Origin: Balneolaceae bacterium
GTDB taxonomy: Bacteria > Bacteroidota > Rhodothermia > Balneolales > Balneolaceae
DNA: 64,000 nt
Direction: 5' to 3'
Assembly (NCBI GenBank): GCA_007134085.1
Contig: SLLL01000009.1
Span: 34,667-98,666 of the forward strand
Below the pieces are notes generated by a model. It was not told where the DNA came from and ran no database searches. It saw only the letters and a list, made by a program, of their open reading frames with translations. Positions 30,796-42,049 of the stretch are shown in pieces (position 1 is the stretch's first letter; each line of letters opens with the position of its first letter). The translations under genes and the position numbers were made by a program.

Positions 30796-33429
30796 ATGAA
30801 GAGAAAACAAGTCTATACCTTTGGTGGCGGAACTGCCGAAGGCGACCGCAGCATGAAAGAACTACTTGGCGGAAAAGGTGCAAACCTCGCTGAAATGTCT
30901 ACTATTGGCCTACCGGTACCTGCCGGATTTACCATCTCAACGGAATCCTGTCATTACTACTCATCTAACCGTTCAACCTGGCCGCAGGACCTGAAGGAGC
31001 AGGTGAAAGCAGGTGTAAAATACATTGAACAACAGATGGGTACCAAACTGGGCGACCCAGAGCACCCTCTGTTATTATCGGTTCGTTCAGGCTCGGCCGT
31101 TTCGATGCCTGGAATGATGGATACCGTTTTAAATCTCGGTATGAATGATAGTGCCGTAGAAGCTATGGTGCACCACACCGGTAATGAGCGCTTTGCGTAC
31201 GACAGCTACCGCCGTTTTATCGACATGTTTGGAAATGTGGTGATGGGCATACCCCATGAACTGTTTGAGGATGCACTGGAATCCCTGAAAAAGGCCGAGG
31301 GTGTTGAAGATGACACCGAACTCGATACAAAAGATCTTAAAGAGCTGGTAAACAGGTACAAAGCTGTTTACAGAAAGGCTACCGGTTACATGTTTCCCAA
31401 AGACCCTTATGAGCAGCTTGAGTGGTCTATCAACGCTGTTTTTGAATCATGGAACAGCGACAGGGCTATAAAATATCGCAAGATTAATCACATTACCGGC
31501 CTTCTGGGAACAGCCGTGAACGTGCAGGCCATGGTTTATGGCAACATGGGTGATGACTCAGCAACCGGTGTATATTTTACAAGAAACCCGTCTACCGGAG
31601 AGAATCAACTTTATGGGGAGTTTTTGATTAATGCCCAGGGCGAAGATGTGGTTGCCGGCATCCGTACTCCAATGGATATCGAAAAGCTTAAAGAGTACAT
31701 GCCTGCTTCTTACGATGAACTGTACGACTGGGGCAAAAAATTGGAAGTACACTACGGCAACATGCAGGATATTGAGTTTACCATTCAAAAAGGCGCTCTC
31801 TACATTTTGCAAACCAGAAACGGAAAACGAAATGGCCATTCAGCGATTAAAATTGCTACTGATATGGTAAAAGAGGGGCTTATCGAAAAAAGAAAAGCGG
31901 TGAAAACACATGTTCAGCCTGCTCATCTCGATCAGCTTTTACACCCTCAAATAGACCCTAAAACAGTAGTTCCTTCCTCTATTTTGGGGATTGGACTGCC
32001 GGCATCGCCGGGTGCAGCCGTTGGAAAGGTTGTGTTTGATTCAGAAACAGCTGAAGAAGCTGCCCTGAAAGGTGAATCGGTAATTCTGGTGCGTATAGAA
32101 ACCAGCCCTGAAGATATTGGCGGGATGTCGGCTGCTCAGGGTATTTTAACATCGCGCGGAGGCATGACGAGCCACGCTGCTGTGGTAGCCAGAGGCTGGG
32201 GCAAACCGTGTGTGGCAGGCTGTGGCGATATCATCATTGATTATGAGAATAAGGCTTTCACGAACGGAACCATCACTATCCATGAGGGTGAATGGATTTC
32301 TATTGACGGTGCCCGGGGTACAGTAATCGAGGGGCAAAAGGATGTAATCAAACCGGAACTTGATGAAGATTACTTCACTTTTATGGCCTGGGTTGATGAA
32401 TTCCGTGATATGGAAGTTCGCACAAATGCAGACTCCCCTGAGGATTCTATCCGTGCAAGAGATTTTGGCGCGGAAGGAATTGGCCTTTGCCGAACAGAGC
32501 ACATGTTTTTCGGAGAAGAACGGATTAATGCTATCCGCCGGATGATTATTTCCGAATCTCTTGAACACAGAAAAGATGCACTTGCAGAACTGCTGCCCTT
32601 CCAGAAAGAAGATTTCAGGGAGATCTTTAAAGTGATGGACGGCCTGCCGGTTACCATCCGCCTGCTCGACCCACCTCTGCACGAATTCCTTCCTGAGGAT
32701 GCAGAAGAAGTGGAAGCTGTAGCGAAAGAGCTGGGTATACGCGCTTCTTCGTTTGCTCAGAAAGTACGCTCATTGCGCGAGTTTAACCCGATGCTTGGCC
32801 ACAGAGGCTGCAGGCTTGGTATTACCTACCCGGAAATTACTGAAATGCAAACCCGTGCTATCATTGAAGCTGCCATTGAGCTAAAAAATGAAGGCATAAA
32901 GGTACTGCCGGAAATTATGATTCCGCTTGTTGGCACATCTCAGGAGTTCCGTTCACAAAAACTTGTGATCGATAAAACTGCATCGCTCATTTTTGAGGAG
33001 ATGGAAGACAGTATCGGCTACAAAGTGGGCACCATGATTGAGATTCCAAGAGCGGCTCTTGTTGCCGGGCAGATTGCAAAAGATGCCGAGTTTTTCTCAT
33101 TCGGAACCAACGACCTCACACAGATGACCTATGGCTACAGCCGCGATGATGCCGGCAAGTTTTTAGGGGAGTACATCAAAGAAGGTATTCTGCAGGAAGA
33201 CCCCTTCCAGGTACTTGATATTGAAGGTGTGGGCCAGCTAGTAGAAATAGCCACCAAAAACGGCAAGAAGCAAAAACCCGATCTAAAAGTTGGTATTTGT
33301 GGTGAGCACGGCGGTGAACCGCGAAGTGTAACATTCTGCTACCAGCAGGGGCTCAACTATGTATCCTGCTCGCCATTCAGGGTGCCTGTTGCACGCCTTG
33401 CCGCAGCACAGGCAGCACTAAACGTATAA
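30796..33429 (+). CDS. ppdK: pyruvate, phosphate dikinase
   Basis: [41 protein letters not shown]; 877 aa. Confidence 0.96.
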   Translation: MKRKQVYTFGGGTAEGDRSMKELLGGKGANLAEMSTIGLPVPAGFTISTESCHYYSSNRSTWPQDLKEQVKAGVKYIEQQMGTKLGDPEHPLLLSVRSGSAVSMPGMMDTVLNLGMNDSAVEAMVHHTGNERFAYDSYRRFIDMFGNVVMGIPHELFEDALESLKKAEGVEDDTELDTKDLKELVNRYKAVYRKATGYMFPKDPYEQLEWSINAVFESWNSDRAIKYRKINHITGLLGTAVNVQAMVYGNMGDDSATGVYFTRNPSTGENQLYGEFLINAQGEDVVAGIRTPMDIEKLKEYMPASYDELYDWGKKLEVHYGNMQDIEFTIQKGALYILQTRNGKRNGHSAIKIATDMVKEGLIEKRKAVKTHVQPAHLDQLLHPQIDPKTVVPSSILGIGLPASPGAAVGKVVFDSETAEEAALKGESVILVRIETSPEDIGGMSAAQGILTSRGGMTSHAAVVARGWGKPCVAGCGDIIIDYENKAFTNGTITIHEGEWISIDGARGTVIEGQKDVIKPELDEDYFTFMAWVDEFRDMEVRTNADSPEDSIRARDFGAEGIGLCRTEHMFFGEERINAIRRMIISESLEHRKDALAELLPFQKEDFREIFKVMDGLPVTIRLLDPPLHEFLPEDAEEVEAVAKELGIRASSFAQKVRSLREFNPMLGHRGCRLGITYPEITEMQTRAIIEAAIELKNEGIKVLPEIMIPLVGTSQEFRSQKLVIDKTASLIFEEMEDSIGYKVGTMIEIPRAALVAGQIAKDAEFFSFGTNDLTQMTYGYSRDDAGKFLGEYIKEGILQEDPFQVLDIEGVGQLVEIATKNGKKQKPDLKVGICGEHGGEPRSVTFCYQQGLNYVSCSPFRVPVARLAAAQAALNV

Positions 33430-33450
33430 TTTTTTGGCTTGATTACTCGT

Positions 33451-33492
33451 AAAAAGCCGGTTCAGACAAAAAGTCTGCAATCGGCTTTTTTC
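33451..33492 (+). terminator. rho-independent terminator after ppdK
   Basis: aaaaagccg...cggctttttt stem with inner cagac/gtctg. Confidence 0.85.
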
Positions 33493-33494
33493 AT

Positions 33495-34202
33495 TTATTG
33501 ATTGCTGATTCTGTAGCGAATAATTTCATCGAGCCCTACATCGCTGCCGCGTTCACGTTGCAGCCTCTCAATAAGTGAAGTTGACAGACCAATCTGGCGC
33601 ATTCTGATGAGCTGCTCGGGCGTAACATCCGTGTAGCCAAGATCATGCACATTACTGGTATAGTGGGCCGTAACCCCTGCACGCCTCATACGGATAAAAT
33701 CTGCAATGGTGAGATCATCGTATCCAAGCTCAATCATCATTGCTATAAATGTTGGGCGGGCGCCTGCATTGGAAAGGCTCACTGCCTCTTCAAGAGTAAG
33801 ATCTTCAAAGCCAAGAGCACGGATGTTCGAAATTTAGGTTGCCGTTACACCTTCATCACGCAGTCCCCGCAGCTCGTCGTGTGATAATCCGGTATATCCC
33901 ATCTCATCCATCCACGCGCCCATTCTGTTCAGCAGCTCTTCACTCGGCCCGGGGTTAAACACAGTTGAAATGGATGTAAAGGGAGAGGTAATGGAGAAAT
34001 TGCTTACGGTTCTAAGCAGGAAAAAACCAATCAACACAATAAGGACAACCCTTAATAATCTTTTCGGCCTGAAATTCCTTTTAGGCCTTCGTTTCTCCTC
34101 AGCCTTATCCACCCTCTCAGAGATATACCTGTTCAGAAGGTCATCGTTTGAGTTAAATCTGCCTTTTTCTGATTGGTTATGTTTTGTTGTCATATCGGAC
34201 AA
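33495..34202 (-). pseudogene. membrane-anchored ~29-aa-repeat protein interrupted by an in-frame TAA (33834-33836)
   Basis: the two listed ORFs 33834..34202 and 33495..33782 share one frame; the sequence between them continues the repeat pattern. Confidence 0.8.
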
Positions 34203-34408
34203 GAGATTAAAATCGGTTAAGCCAATAGTATGAATAGTGAAGCTATTCTCAAATCAAATGTTGAATCACGTCCTATCGGCTATGCTTCTTACTATCTAAA
34301 ACAACGATATCTACGTTACTAAAGCAGAACTGTTACACATTCATCTGATTTCTGTGTAATATCCTTGCTAAACAATCAAAATCATTTATCACATTTAATA
34401 CTTTCAAG

Positions 34409-35365
34409 ATGGCTGTAAAACTCAGATTTTTTTCGCTCCTGATACTCATCCTTGTTCTTGCCGGATGTAATCAAAACCGTGCGCAAGACGCCCCCTTTGA
34501 AACCGTAGACAGCGCCCAGTTACTGGCCGATATTAAATTCCTTGCATCTGACGAACTGGAAGGGCGCTTCCCGGGTACAGAGGGCAACAGAATAGCCCGC
34601 GAATATATTGCCGAACGCTTCCAAACTCATGGCCTTTCGATGTTTGGGGATACGTTTGAACAGCCATTCAGCTTTACAAACCGCCGTACAGGTGTGGAAT
34701 TTGAGAATGCTGTTAACCTGATCGGGTACATTGAAGGGAGCCTGCATCCAGATCGTTTTATTGTAGTTACTGCTCATTACGATCACCTCGGTGTACAGGA
34801 TGGTGAAATTTATAATGGTGCTGATGATAACGCTTCGGGTACGGGCGGCTTGATGGCAGCTGTGCGATATTTCTCTCACAACCAGCCTGAAAGCAGCATC
34901 CTATTTGTGGCTTTTGATGCAGAAGAGCAAGGCCTTCAGGGCGCGCACTATTTTGTGGAAAATCCCCCCGTGGATCTCGATGCGATAGTTTTGAATGTGA
35001 ATATGGATATGATCAGCGTAAACTTTGATGATGAACTTTATGCTGTTGGCACCTATCACTACCCGTTTTTGAAACCGCTGATTGAAGAGGCTTCATCAGG
35101 TGCATCTATAGATGTGCTTTTTGGGTATGATAATGCCGACGCCCCGCAAGACTGGACAATGTCGTCCGATCACGGCCCCTTTCACATGAAAGGAATCCCG
35201 TTTGTTTATTTTGGGGTTGAAGATCATCCGCACTACCATCAGCCGTCAGATATCTTCGAGAACATCAACCCGGAGTTTTATGTTGCGGCAGTCGAAACGA
35301 TCATAGGCATCATTCGGCATCTCGATCTAAATATCGAACATATTATTGAGTCGTCAGGCAGATAA
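34409..35365 (+). CDS. M28 family metallopeptidase (lipoprotein)
   Basis: lipobox LAGCN; VTAHYDHLG, NGADDNASGTGGLM, FDAEEQGLQGA, SDHGPFHMKGIP. Confidence 0.92.
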   Translation: MAVKLRFFSLLILILVLAGCNQNRAQDAPFETVDSAQLLADIKFLASDELEGRFPGTEGNRIAREYIAERFQTHGLSMFGDTFEQPFSFTNRRTGVEFENAVNLIGYIEGSLHPDRFIVVTAHYDHLGVQDGEIYNGADDNASGTGGLMAAVRYFSHNQPESSILFVAFDAEEQGLQGAHYFVENPPVDLDAIVLNVNMDMISVNFDDELYAVGTYHYPFLKPLIEEASSGASIDVLFGYDNADAPQDWTMSSDHGPFHMKGIPFVYFGVEDHPHYHQPSDIFENINPEFYVAAVETIIGIIRHLDLNIEHIIESSGR

Positions 35366-35370
35366 AAACC

Positions 35371-36282
35371 ATGCAAGATCATAATGGAGGGCATCAGGAA
35401 AGTATCTACAAACTAAGGGAGCGCTTTAGTGAAATATCCATCACTAAAGCGTTTTTTATTGCACTCTTCTCACTCATTCCTTTTGGAATAGCACTTTTAA
35501 TTCTGAATTTCAGAGAGATTCTGACCAGTTTTTATCTTGAACTGTCAATCAGTGTAGTACTGTATCTTGTTCCTCTTGTTCTCATCGGTTATGCCTTTCT
35601 GAAAAAAGAGTTGAATATTCTGCCTATTCTGAAAAACACCGGGCAGCACACCAAAGATGTAATCATGGTTATTCCGCTGATAACTTTCTCAATTTCAGTG
35701 GTTTGGGTTACAATTTTATTTCTTAATCTGGTTAACGCTGACGCTGCTCAGAGTTATCTTGATTTCTTAAGCAGCGTCGAGATGCTTGAAACCACCTCCG
35801 AATCTCCGCTATATCATTATCTTTTGCTTTTTATTGCTGTTGCCATTCTGCCCTCACTTTTTGAGGAGCTGGTGTTTCGCGGAGCCATGGTTGAGAGGTT
35901 TGGCAGAAAATATGGCTTTAAAACCGGAGTTATTCTCTCATCTGTAATTTTTGGAATTCTTCACTTAGATGTAATTGGCGCCATCTTTTTCGGAATAATT
36001 CTAAGCCTAATTTACCTGAAAACTTCATCGCTTTTTATACCTGTACTAATCCACTTAATTAACAATGGGCTTGTTGTAGTGTTCATATTTTTTGATGATC
36101 AGTTTCTACAGATTGAACCGTGGGAAACTATAGATCCATACATAGCCCAGGGCTGGCTTGGAGTAGTTCTTTTTATTGCAAGCTCAGCATGGATCTACTC
36201 CTATCTGAAAAAGAATTGGTATCTGGTTGACGAAAAAGAGCCCATAGGGCGTTCCGTACAAAAGGCAGCAGAATCTGTTTGA
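35371..36282 (+). CDS. CPBP family intramembrane metalloprotease
   Basis: FEELVFRGAMVERFGRK and SSVIFGILHLD motifs in multi-TM protein. Confidence 0.9.
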   Translation: MQDHNGGHQESIYKLRERFSEISITKAFFIALFSLIPFGIALLILNFREILTSFYLELSISVVLYLVPLVLIGYAFLKKELNILPILKNTGQHTKDVIMVIPLITFSISVVWVTILFLNLVNADAAQSYLDFLSSVEMLETTSESPLYHYLLLFIAVAILPSLFEELVFRGAMVERFGRKYGFKTGVILSSVIFGILHLDVIGAIFFGIILSLIYLKTSSLFIPVLIHLINNGLVVVFIFFDDQFLQIEPWETIDPYIAQGWLGVVLFIASSAWIYSYLKKNWYLVDEKEPIGRSVQKAAESV

Positions 36283-36291
36283 TGTACCTCT

Positions 36292-36762
36292 CTAATCCAG
36301 CTCTTTCGTCATAAAATACATGGTGGGTTCACCATAAGAAAAGCCTGTTCGTTCGTAAAGTGTCCGTGCACGATTGTCTTCACGAACTTCAAGCGTAACT
36401 TTGCAGCAGCCGGTTTCAAGAGCTTTTTTTTCAACTGCACCCAACAGCGCCTGACCGATACCCATACTTCTGAAATCAGGCATAACTACAAGGTCGTGTA
36501 CGTTGATCACTTTGGCCGCTTTAAATGTTGAAAACGTGTAGAAGCAGTTTGCAAGGCCCGCGGCTTTTCCGTTTGAAAAAGCTATAAAACAGAGCGTGCC
36601 CGGAAATTCCCTGAGTTCGCTGATTAAATTCTCTTTTGATGATTTTGGTAGCGGCTCTCCCAACCCCATAGCATCGCGTGCATAGGCATCGGTTAGCTCC
36701 AAAATTGCATCAGCATGAGTTTTATTGGCAAGGACTGCTTCAACAATGGTTAATTCTTTCAT
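36292..36762 (-). CDS. GNAT family N-acetyltransferase
   Basis: VMPDFRSMGIGQALLGAVEKKA motif A; YERTGF motif B. Confidence 0.9.
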   Translation of the reverse strand: MKELTIVEAVLANKTHADAILELTDAYARDAMGLGEPLPKSSKENLISELREFPGTLCFIAFSNGKAAGLANCFYTFSTFKAAKVINVHDLVVMPDFRSMGIGQALLGAVEKKALETGCCKVTLEVREDNRARTLYERTGFSYGEPTMYFMTKELD

Positions 36763-36844
36763 AATGGAAAAAATCGGTAGTCTTTAAAATTGGGTACTCT
36801 AACGTTGCTTTGATTTTACATGAGTGCTTGCATAAAAGCGTACT

Positions 36845-38290
36845 CTACCGTGTAGGCCTCATAAGATAACCCGGTTCATCAGATATCGTCAAAACGTAAA
36901 CGTGATCTCCCGGCAGTTGACCGGGAAGGTTTATGGTAAGATTGTTATCACTCAGATTCCAATGTAATAATTCGCCGGTGGCTAACAGAGATATTTCAGC
37001 TCCGTCATCGGGGAAAATGCGCGGAATGGTTATCTGCGGTGCATTTGGCTTATCTAATAAAAATATGTAGAGTTTGCCATCTTTTCGGGTGAATCTCACC
37101 TGGCCACCTTCCGTTGTAGCTGTCTCTGCGATGAACCACGGCCGCGTTCCATAAATTGCCTCTCCATTCACGTTTAGCCAGTCACCTAATCCAAGAAGTA
37201 AGTTTTTCTGGATTTCAGGTATGGTTCCATCCGCCCTGGGCCCAACATTCAGCAGCAGATTCGCGTTTTTTGATACGTTATCCACAAGCAGTTTTACGAG
37301 TTCCTCTACCGATAAATAATCTTCTAACCGTTCATTTTGGTTGTACCCAAACGACTGCCCCATGCCCCGCGTATTTTCCCATTTATGATCGATGAGCCGG
37401 TCAATCACATCGTACTCATACTCTTGAGTAAAGAAATCACCAAAAATTCCGCGAACCTGGCCCCAGCGGTCATTTACGGCAACTTCTTTTCCCCACTCTT
37501 CCGCCTGGTTGTAGTAATAGGCAATTAACTCGCGGGTTCGAAAAACTTCCAGCGGCTGCAGCCAGTCACCATCCAGCCAGAGAATATCCGGTTCAAAAAG
37601 ATCAATGATTTCACGGATCTTGGCGTGCATAAATTCAATGTAATCATCACTGATGTAATCCGGGTGGGGGCCTGAAAATTCCGGCGTGTAATAATTAAGT
37701 AAACCGTGGTATGATGGCCCGTATTTCATTCCCCTTGCCCGTACCGATTCACCAAGTTCACGAATCAAATCGCGTTTTGGCCCCATTTGGGCTGCATTCC
37801 AGTTAGTTAAAGCCGAATCCCAAAGCGGAAAACCATCATGATGTTCGCCCACAGGAATAACATATCGGGCACCGGCTTTTTCAAACAGGCCGGCCCATTC
37901 ATCGGGATCCCAATTCTCGGCTTTCCACAGTGGAATAAAATCCTCATACTCAAAATCTTCCCCCCATATCTCTATATGATATTTTGATACAGGATGATCT
38001 TTCTGGTACATATATGTGGGATACCACTCTGCATACATGCCCCGGGGTGCCCAAGCGGGAACCGAATAAACTCCCCAGTGGATGAAAATGCCGAACTTTG
38101 CATCCCTGAACCATTCAGGAGTTTCATGTTGAGTGATAGAATCCCAATTCGGGCTCCATGTTTGTGCCATAAGCGTACTGTGTTTAGGAAAGTGAAAGAG
38201 AACCGCTACAATAACGCAAAGTACTGCCTTAATCATCATATTTTTCAGTGAATTATGATTTAGTAAACTCTTGATATTTTTATTCATCAC
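36845..38290 (-). CDS. alpha-L-fucosidase (GH29)
   Basis: WFRDAKFGIFIHWGVYSVPAW, GEHHDGFPLWDS, DILWLDGDW, NLLLNVGPRADG. Confidence 0.93.
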   Translation of the reverse strand: MMNKNIKSLLNHNSLKNMMIKAVLCVIVAVLFHFPKHSTLMAQTWSPNWDSITQHETPEWFRDAKFGIFIHWGVYSVPAWAPRGMYAEWYPTYMYQKDHPVSKYHIEIWGEDFEYEDFIPLWKAENWDPDEWAGLFEKAGARYVIPVGEHHDGFPLWDSALTNWNAAQMGPKRDLIRELGESVRARGMKYGPSYHGLLNYYTPEFSGPHPDYISDDYIEFMHAKIREIIDLFEPDILWLDGDWLQPLEVFRTRELIAYYYNQAEEWGKEVAVNDRWGQVRGIFGDFFTQEYEYDVIDRLIDHKWENTRGMGQSFGYNQNERLEDYLSVEELVKLLVDNVSKNANLLLNVGPRADGTIPEIQKNLLLGLGDWLNVNGEAIYGTRPWFIAETATTEGGQVRFTRKDGKLYIFLLDKPNAPQITIPRIFPDDGAEISLLATGELLHWNLSDNNLTINLPGQLPGDHVYVLTISDEPGYLMRPTR

Positions 38291-38556
38291 AGCACAGATT
38301 TTTAGTTCACCATTCGAAAGTTCAGCTCTGCATTTTTTACAGGCTTGATTTCATTGTATATAGTATGATAGTGAAAATAGCGGGAAAAGAATATGTTCAC
38401 TCAATTCATTGAAGCTAAATTAGTTGCGTTACCCAGATACATTGATTGCTTTCACTACGTGTTTATATACACTTCTTTATGTCTTGATTTACAGGCTTCA
38501 ATTGAATACTATTGATTTCCAACACCAACTTAACTCCTAACAAAAACAGCTACCCT

Positions 38557-38976
38557 ATGAAAAAACATATCGTTCTAATTATCGTTGCCGTATCATTCAT
38601 TTTCACCGGCTGCTACCACGCACAAATTTCAACCGGTGCGCAAACATCATCAGATATTTATCAAAAGAAATGGGCAGCATCTTTTATTGGCGGCCTTGTA
38701 CCACCAAGCATTGTACATGCCGAACGGCACTGCGATAATGGCGTTGCACGGGTTGAAACAAGGATAAGCTTCCTCAATATGGTTGCTCAGTTTGTAACAT
38801 TCAGCCTTTATTCTCCAATGGAAATTACCGTTGTTTGTGCAGCAGGGCCTCGGGCTGACCTACAGACAATTGAGGTGGAAAGAAACTCGTCAGAAGAAGT
38901 TGTGATGAAGTCGTTTGAAGATGCAATAAAAAAATCCGCATCTCTGAGTGAACCTGTGTACGTTTCATTCAAATAG
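38557..38976 (+). CDS. Bor-like lipoprotein
   Basis: lipobox FTGCY; layout resembles lambda Bor (conserved Cys, late hydrophobic segment ending TVVCA). Confidence 0.65.
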   Translation: MKKHIVLIIVAVSFIFTGCYHAQISTGAQTSSDIYQKKWAASFIGGLVPPSIVHAERHCDNGVARVETRISFLNMVAQFVTFSLYSPMEITVVCAAGPRADLQTIEVERNSSEEVVMKSFEDAIKKSASLSEPVYVSFK

Positions 38977-39023
38977 TTTTTTATTAGCAGGCTTTAGATC
39001 CTGTTCTACAAATTCTAATTATT

Positions 39024-39057
39024 AAAATAGCCCCGGCAAAACCGGGGCTATTTTTTT
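39024..39057 (+). terminator. rho-independent terminator
   Basis: aaaatagccccgg-caaaa-ccggggctatttttt. Confidence 0.9.
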
Positions 39058-39206
39058 AAACTGCCTTATCTACTACAGTTAATATTGAGGTGACTTCGGT
39101 TAACCTACAGAACCAGAACAAATCTTGGCGCACTTTTGCGATCGTTGCGGTAATAAGCTGCCAAATATGCAAAGAACTTACGAGTTTAGAATAGCTGAAC
39201 TGTTTT

Positions 39207-39263
39207 AAAAGCATCTCGCCTTTATCCCAATTGGGTTGATTCGGGATAAAGGCGGTGCTTTTA
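39207..39263. terminator. bidirectional terminator 3' of the S9 peptidase gene
   Basis: aaaagca..gcctttatccc...gggataaaggc..tgctttt. Confidence 0.85.
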
Positions 39264-39304
39264 ATTAGGGGAACTCAGTCTGCTAACCAGTTCAGAAATT
39301 CTGT

Positions 39305-41662
39305 CTAATCCGGCAGGTTGTAGTTAACATCCGTTCGGTAATACCCCATCAGGTGTTCGGCAAAGTAGTCCCAAAGCATACGTTCGAAGTACGCAGTATA
39401 TCTACCAAAACCATGGCGCGCTTCCGGGAAAATCATCATATCAAATCGCTTGCCTTCGCGGATTAGTGCATCCACCAGACGGTACGTGTTTGCCGGGTGC
39501 ACGTTGTTATCCATCTCGCCGTGTACCAGCAACAATCGACCTTGCAGGTTGCCGGCAAGTTCCGCATTTGATGGTATTAGCGAGCTGAAGGTGGTTTTCT
39601 CCTCTTCTACCTCTTCGCCATCTTCATTTTCTACAGTAACGGTTTCGGTTGTTGCGGTTACACCGTGGTGCACTTCACTCCACCAGATGTTGTAAATATT
39701 ATTATCGTGATTACCGGCTGATGAAACAGCTACCTTAAAAAACTCGGGATAGGTAAGCAGTGCCGCTGTGCTCATAAATCCACCGCCGGAGTGGCCGTAA
39801 ATACCAACTCTGTCGAGATCCACATAGGAATGGCGCGCAGCAAGCTGTTCTATTCCGTAGCGGTTATCGGCCAGGGCATAATCGCGCAGATTATCATGCC
39901 CGTAGTTGTGATACCATTTATCCCTGAGCGGGCTGCCGCCACGATTACCCATCGCAACTACTACAAACCCAACCTGAGCAAGAGAATGCGCGCGGGCAGC
40001 TGTGCCCCCAATTGAGAAATTTCTTGGATATGGTTCCACCTGCGGGCCTGGATATACATACGAAATGATCGGGTACTTCTTATCGGGATCGAAATCAGCC
40101 GGTTTCCACATCACGCCATAGAGATCGGTAACACCATCCTTAGCCTTCACCGAGAAATTTTCGGGTAGATTATATCCCGCTTCTTTCAGCCTGCTAATGT
40201 CTGTTTGTTCAAGCGTAAGCAGTTCGCGTCCATTTCTGTCGCGAAGTACTGCCGTAGTTGGCTTATCGGGGCGTGAGTAGTTTTGCACAAAATAGTTTCG
40301 GCTGTCGCTGATGTTGATGTTGTGATTGGCATCCTCCGGGGTAAGGAGTGTTTGCCGGGAGCCATCAAACCGTACACTGTAGTAGTGTGCATAAAACGGA
40401 TTTCTGCCCTCTTCCTTGCCAAATCCTTCAAAAAAGATAGTTGATGCCGTGGTATCGATGGCTGCAATATCGCCCACCATAAAAAAGCCATCAGTAATTC
40501 TGTTTTGCAGATTACCTTCGCTGTCGTAACGGTAAAGCTGCCCCCAGCCTGTCCGTTCACTCCACCAGATGTACTCTTCACCTTCGTTAATAATGCCAAG
40601 CTGCGCATAGCGAGTGTTGAAATAGGGCTCACTTTTTTCTGACCAAAGCACTTCGGTTTCGCCGGTAGTGGTGTTGGCTTTTATCACATCAACCTCATCC
40701 CAGGTTCGGGTTCGGCGAAGAATCCAGAGATAATCTGATTTTTCTGATGTGAAAATTCCGCCTGCATTAAAGTAAACTCCTCCAAGGGATTGATCGGGCC
40801 ATTTATCGGTATCAAGACGAACATGCTCTTTTGTTTCCATATCGAATACAAGAATTTCATCCTGATAGTGGTTGTCTTCACCCGGCATGTTGTATTTGTA
40901 GGTTTCAAGCTCAGGGCGTGGATTTGCCACGGTATTAATTACCCAAAGTTCGTCAACTTCGCGCCAGTCCTGCCGTTTTACATACAGTTTCTTTGAATCC
41001 TCAAACCATACAGCGCGCGACCGTAACCTCTCTGTGGATGTTGTATCTCCGTGGCTCTGCTGAAAGCTGTACCAGCGCTCACCATCTTCAGTAAGTCGAA
41101 TTTCGCTGCTGTCAGGATCATCAGTCCTCATCACGTATAAATCGTGCTCTCGTGCAAAGGCAATCCAGGTACTGTCCGGCGAGTAAGTTGCCCATGGCTC
41201 ACGCTCTTCATATTGAAGAGAATCACCCTTTATGAGCTCATCGCGGTCTATATAGTACTTAAATTCAATGCTATCTACATGAAAGGAGAAGAGCTGGCGG
41301 CCTGTGTCGTAATCAAAACCTTTCAGATCAAGATCATTCGCATTGAACCCACGGTTAAATGCTTCTGACAGCTCTGCTGCCATTCGTTGTTCATCAAAAA
41401 GCGGACGCGAAGAGCGGCGTTCGGCGTCAACAAATGTCCAGCGCTTTCTGTCTCCATCTTCCCATTCGTACCAGAAGCGGTCTTCATCTTCAATCCAGTT
41501 AGCACGCAGAAATGTACTGCCTGTCATGTTCTGCATATTGGTACCTGTAAAACGCTCGGCAAGTTCAAAGTTGGGCTTTTGCTGGGCTGATGCAAACTCA
41601 GTTATTGAAAGAGATGCAAAAAAGAGCCCCACAGCCACAATAGTGGTACTAAATAATTTCAT
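39305..41662 (-). CDS. S9 family prolyl oligopeptidase / DPP IV-like peptidase
   Basis: DPPIV N-terminal propeller; VGIYGHSGGGFMS nucleophile motif; late Asp (HGEMDNNVHP) and His (EARHGFGR). Confidence 0.93.
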   Translation of the reverse strand: MKLFSTTIVAVGLFFASLSITEFASAQQKPNFELAERFTGTNMQNMTGSTFLRANWIEDEDRFWYEWEDGDRKRWTFVDAERRSSRPLFDEQRMAAELSEAFNRGFNANDLDLKGFDYDTGRQLFSFHVDSIEFKYYIDRDELIKGDSLQYEEREPWATYSPDSTWIAFAREHDLYVMRTDDPDSSEIRLTEDGERWYSFQQSHGDTTSTERLRSRAVWFEDSKKLYVKRQDWREVDELWVINTVANPRPELETYKYNMPGEDNHYQDEILVFDMETKEHVRLDTDKWPDQSLGGVYFNAGGIFTSEKSDYLWILRRTRTWDEVDVIKANTTTGETEVLWSEKSEPYFNTRYAQLGIINEGEEYIWWSERTGWGQLYRYDSEGNLQNRITDGFFMVGDIAAIDTTASTIFFEGFGKEEGRNPFYAHYYSVRFDGSRQTLLTPEDANHNINISDSRNYFVQNYSRPDKPTTAVLRDRNGRELLTLEQTDISRLKEAGYNLPENFSVKAKDGVTDLYGVMWKPADFDPDKKYPIISYVYPGPQVEPYPRNFSIGGTAARAHSLAQVGFVVVAMGNRGGSPLRDKWYHNYGHDNLRDYALADNRYGIEQLAARHSYVDLDRVGIYGHSGGGFMSTAALLTYPEFFKVAVSSAGNHDNNIYNIWWSEVHHGVTATTETVTVENEDGEEVEEEKTTFSSLIPSNAELAGNLQGRLLLVHGEMDNNVHPANTYRLVDALIREGKRFDMMIFPEARHGFGRYTAYFERMLWDYFAEHLMGYYRTDVNYNLPD

Positions 41663-41973
41663 ATAAACATATTTGTGTTGCGATTAGGGTGCGTCAATAT
41701 CCAAAAGAAATGCAAGATAAGCAGGGTTTTTACAATATTTATGAGATGTGGAATGCTGAATAGCAACTAAATAGATGGATAAAATTTTTATACCTAATAA
41801 CAATTTGAAAACCATAAAATCCGGCCTTGAATCAGTTGGCGGGAACAGGGCATTTTCAGACACGCATAGGCATCATTTGTCACCAGCTGGATTTCTGATT
41901 GTAGCTCATGAATTTGATGGACCATACAAATGACGCCGCGTGGATGAAAAGTCCGCCGCCAAGTGATTCACAG

Positions 41974-42012
41974 TCTTGAATTTTTGTTTCTTTTGTTTCA
42001 AGACAAAAGAAA
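41974..42012. repeat. intergenic palindromic element with alternative pairings
   Basis: tttcttttgt-ttcaag-acaaaagaaa, plus tcttgaa...ttcaaga. Confidence 0.6.
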
Positions 42013-42049
42013 AAAGATGAAGAGTCGAATTGAATTTAAAACGCCACTT

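Noticed and set aside
32146-32682. 178-aa minus-strand ORF
   Set aside because: Lies fully antisense inside ppdK with no recognisable domain
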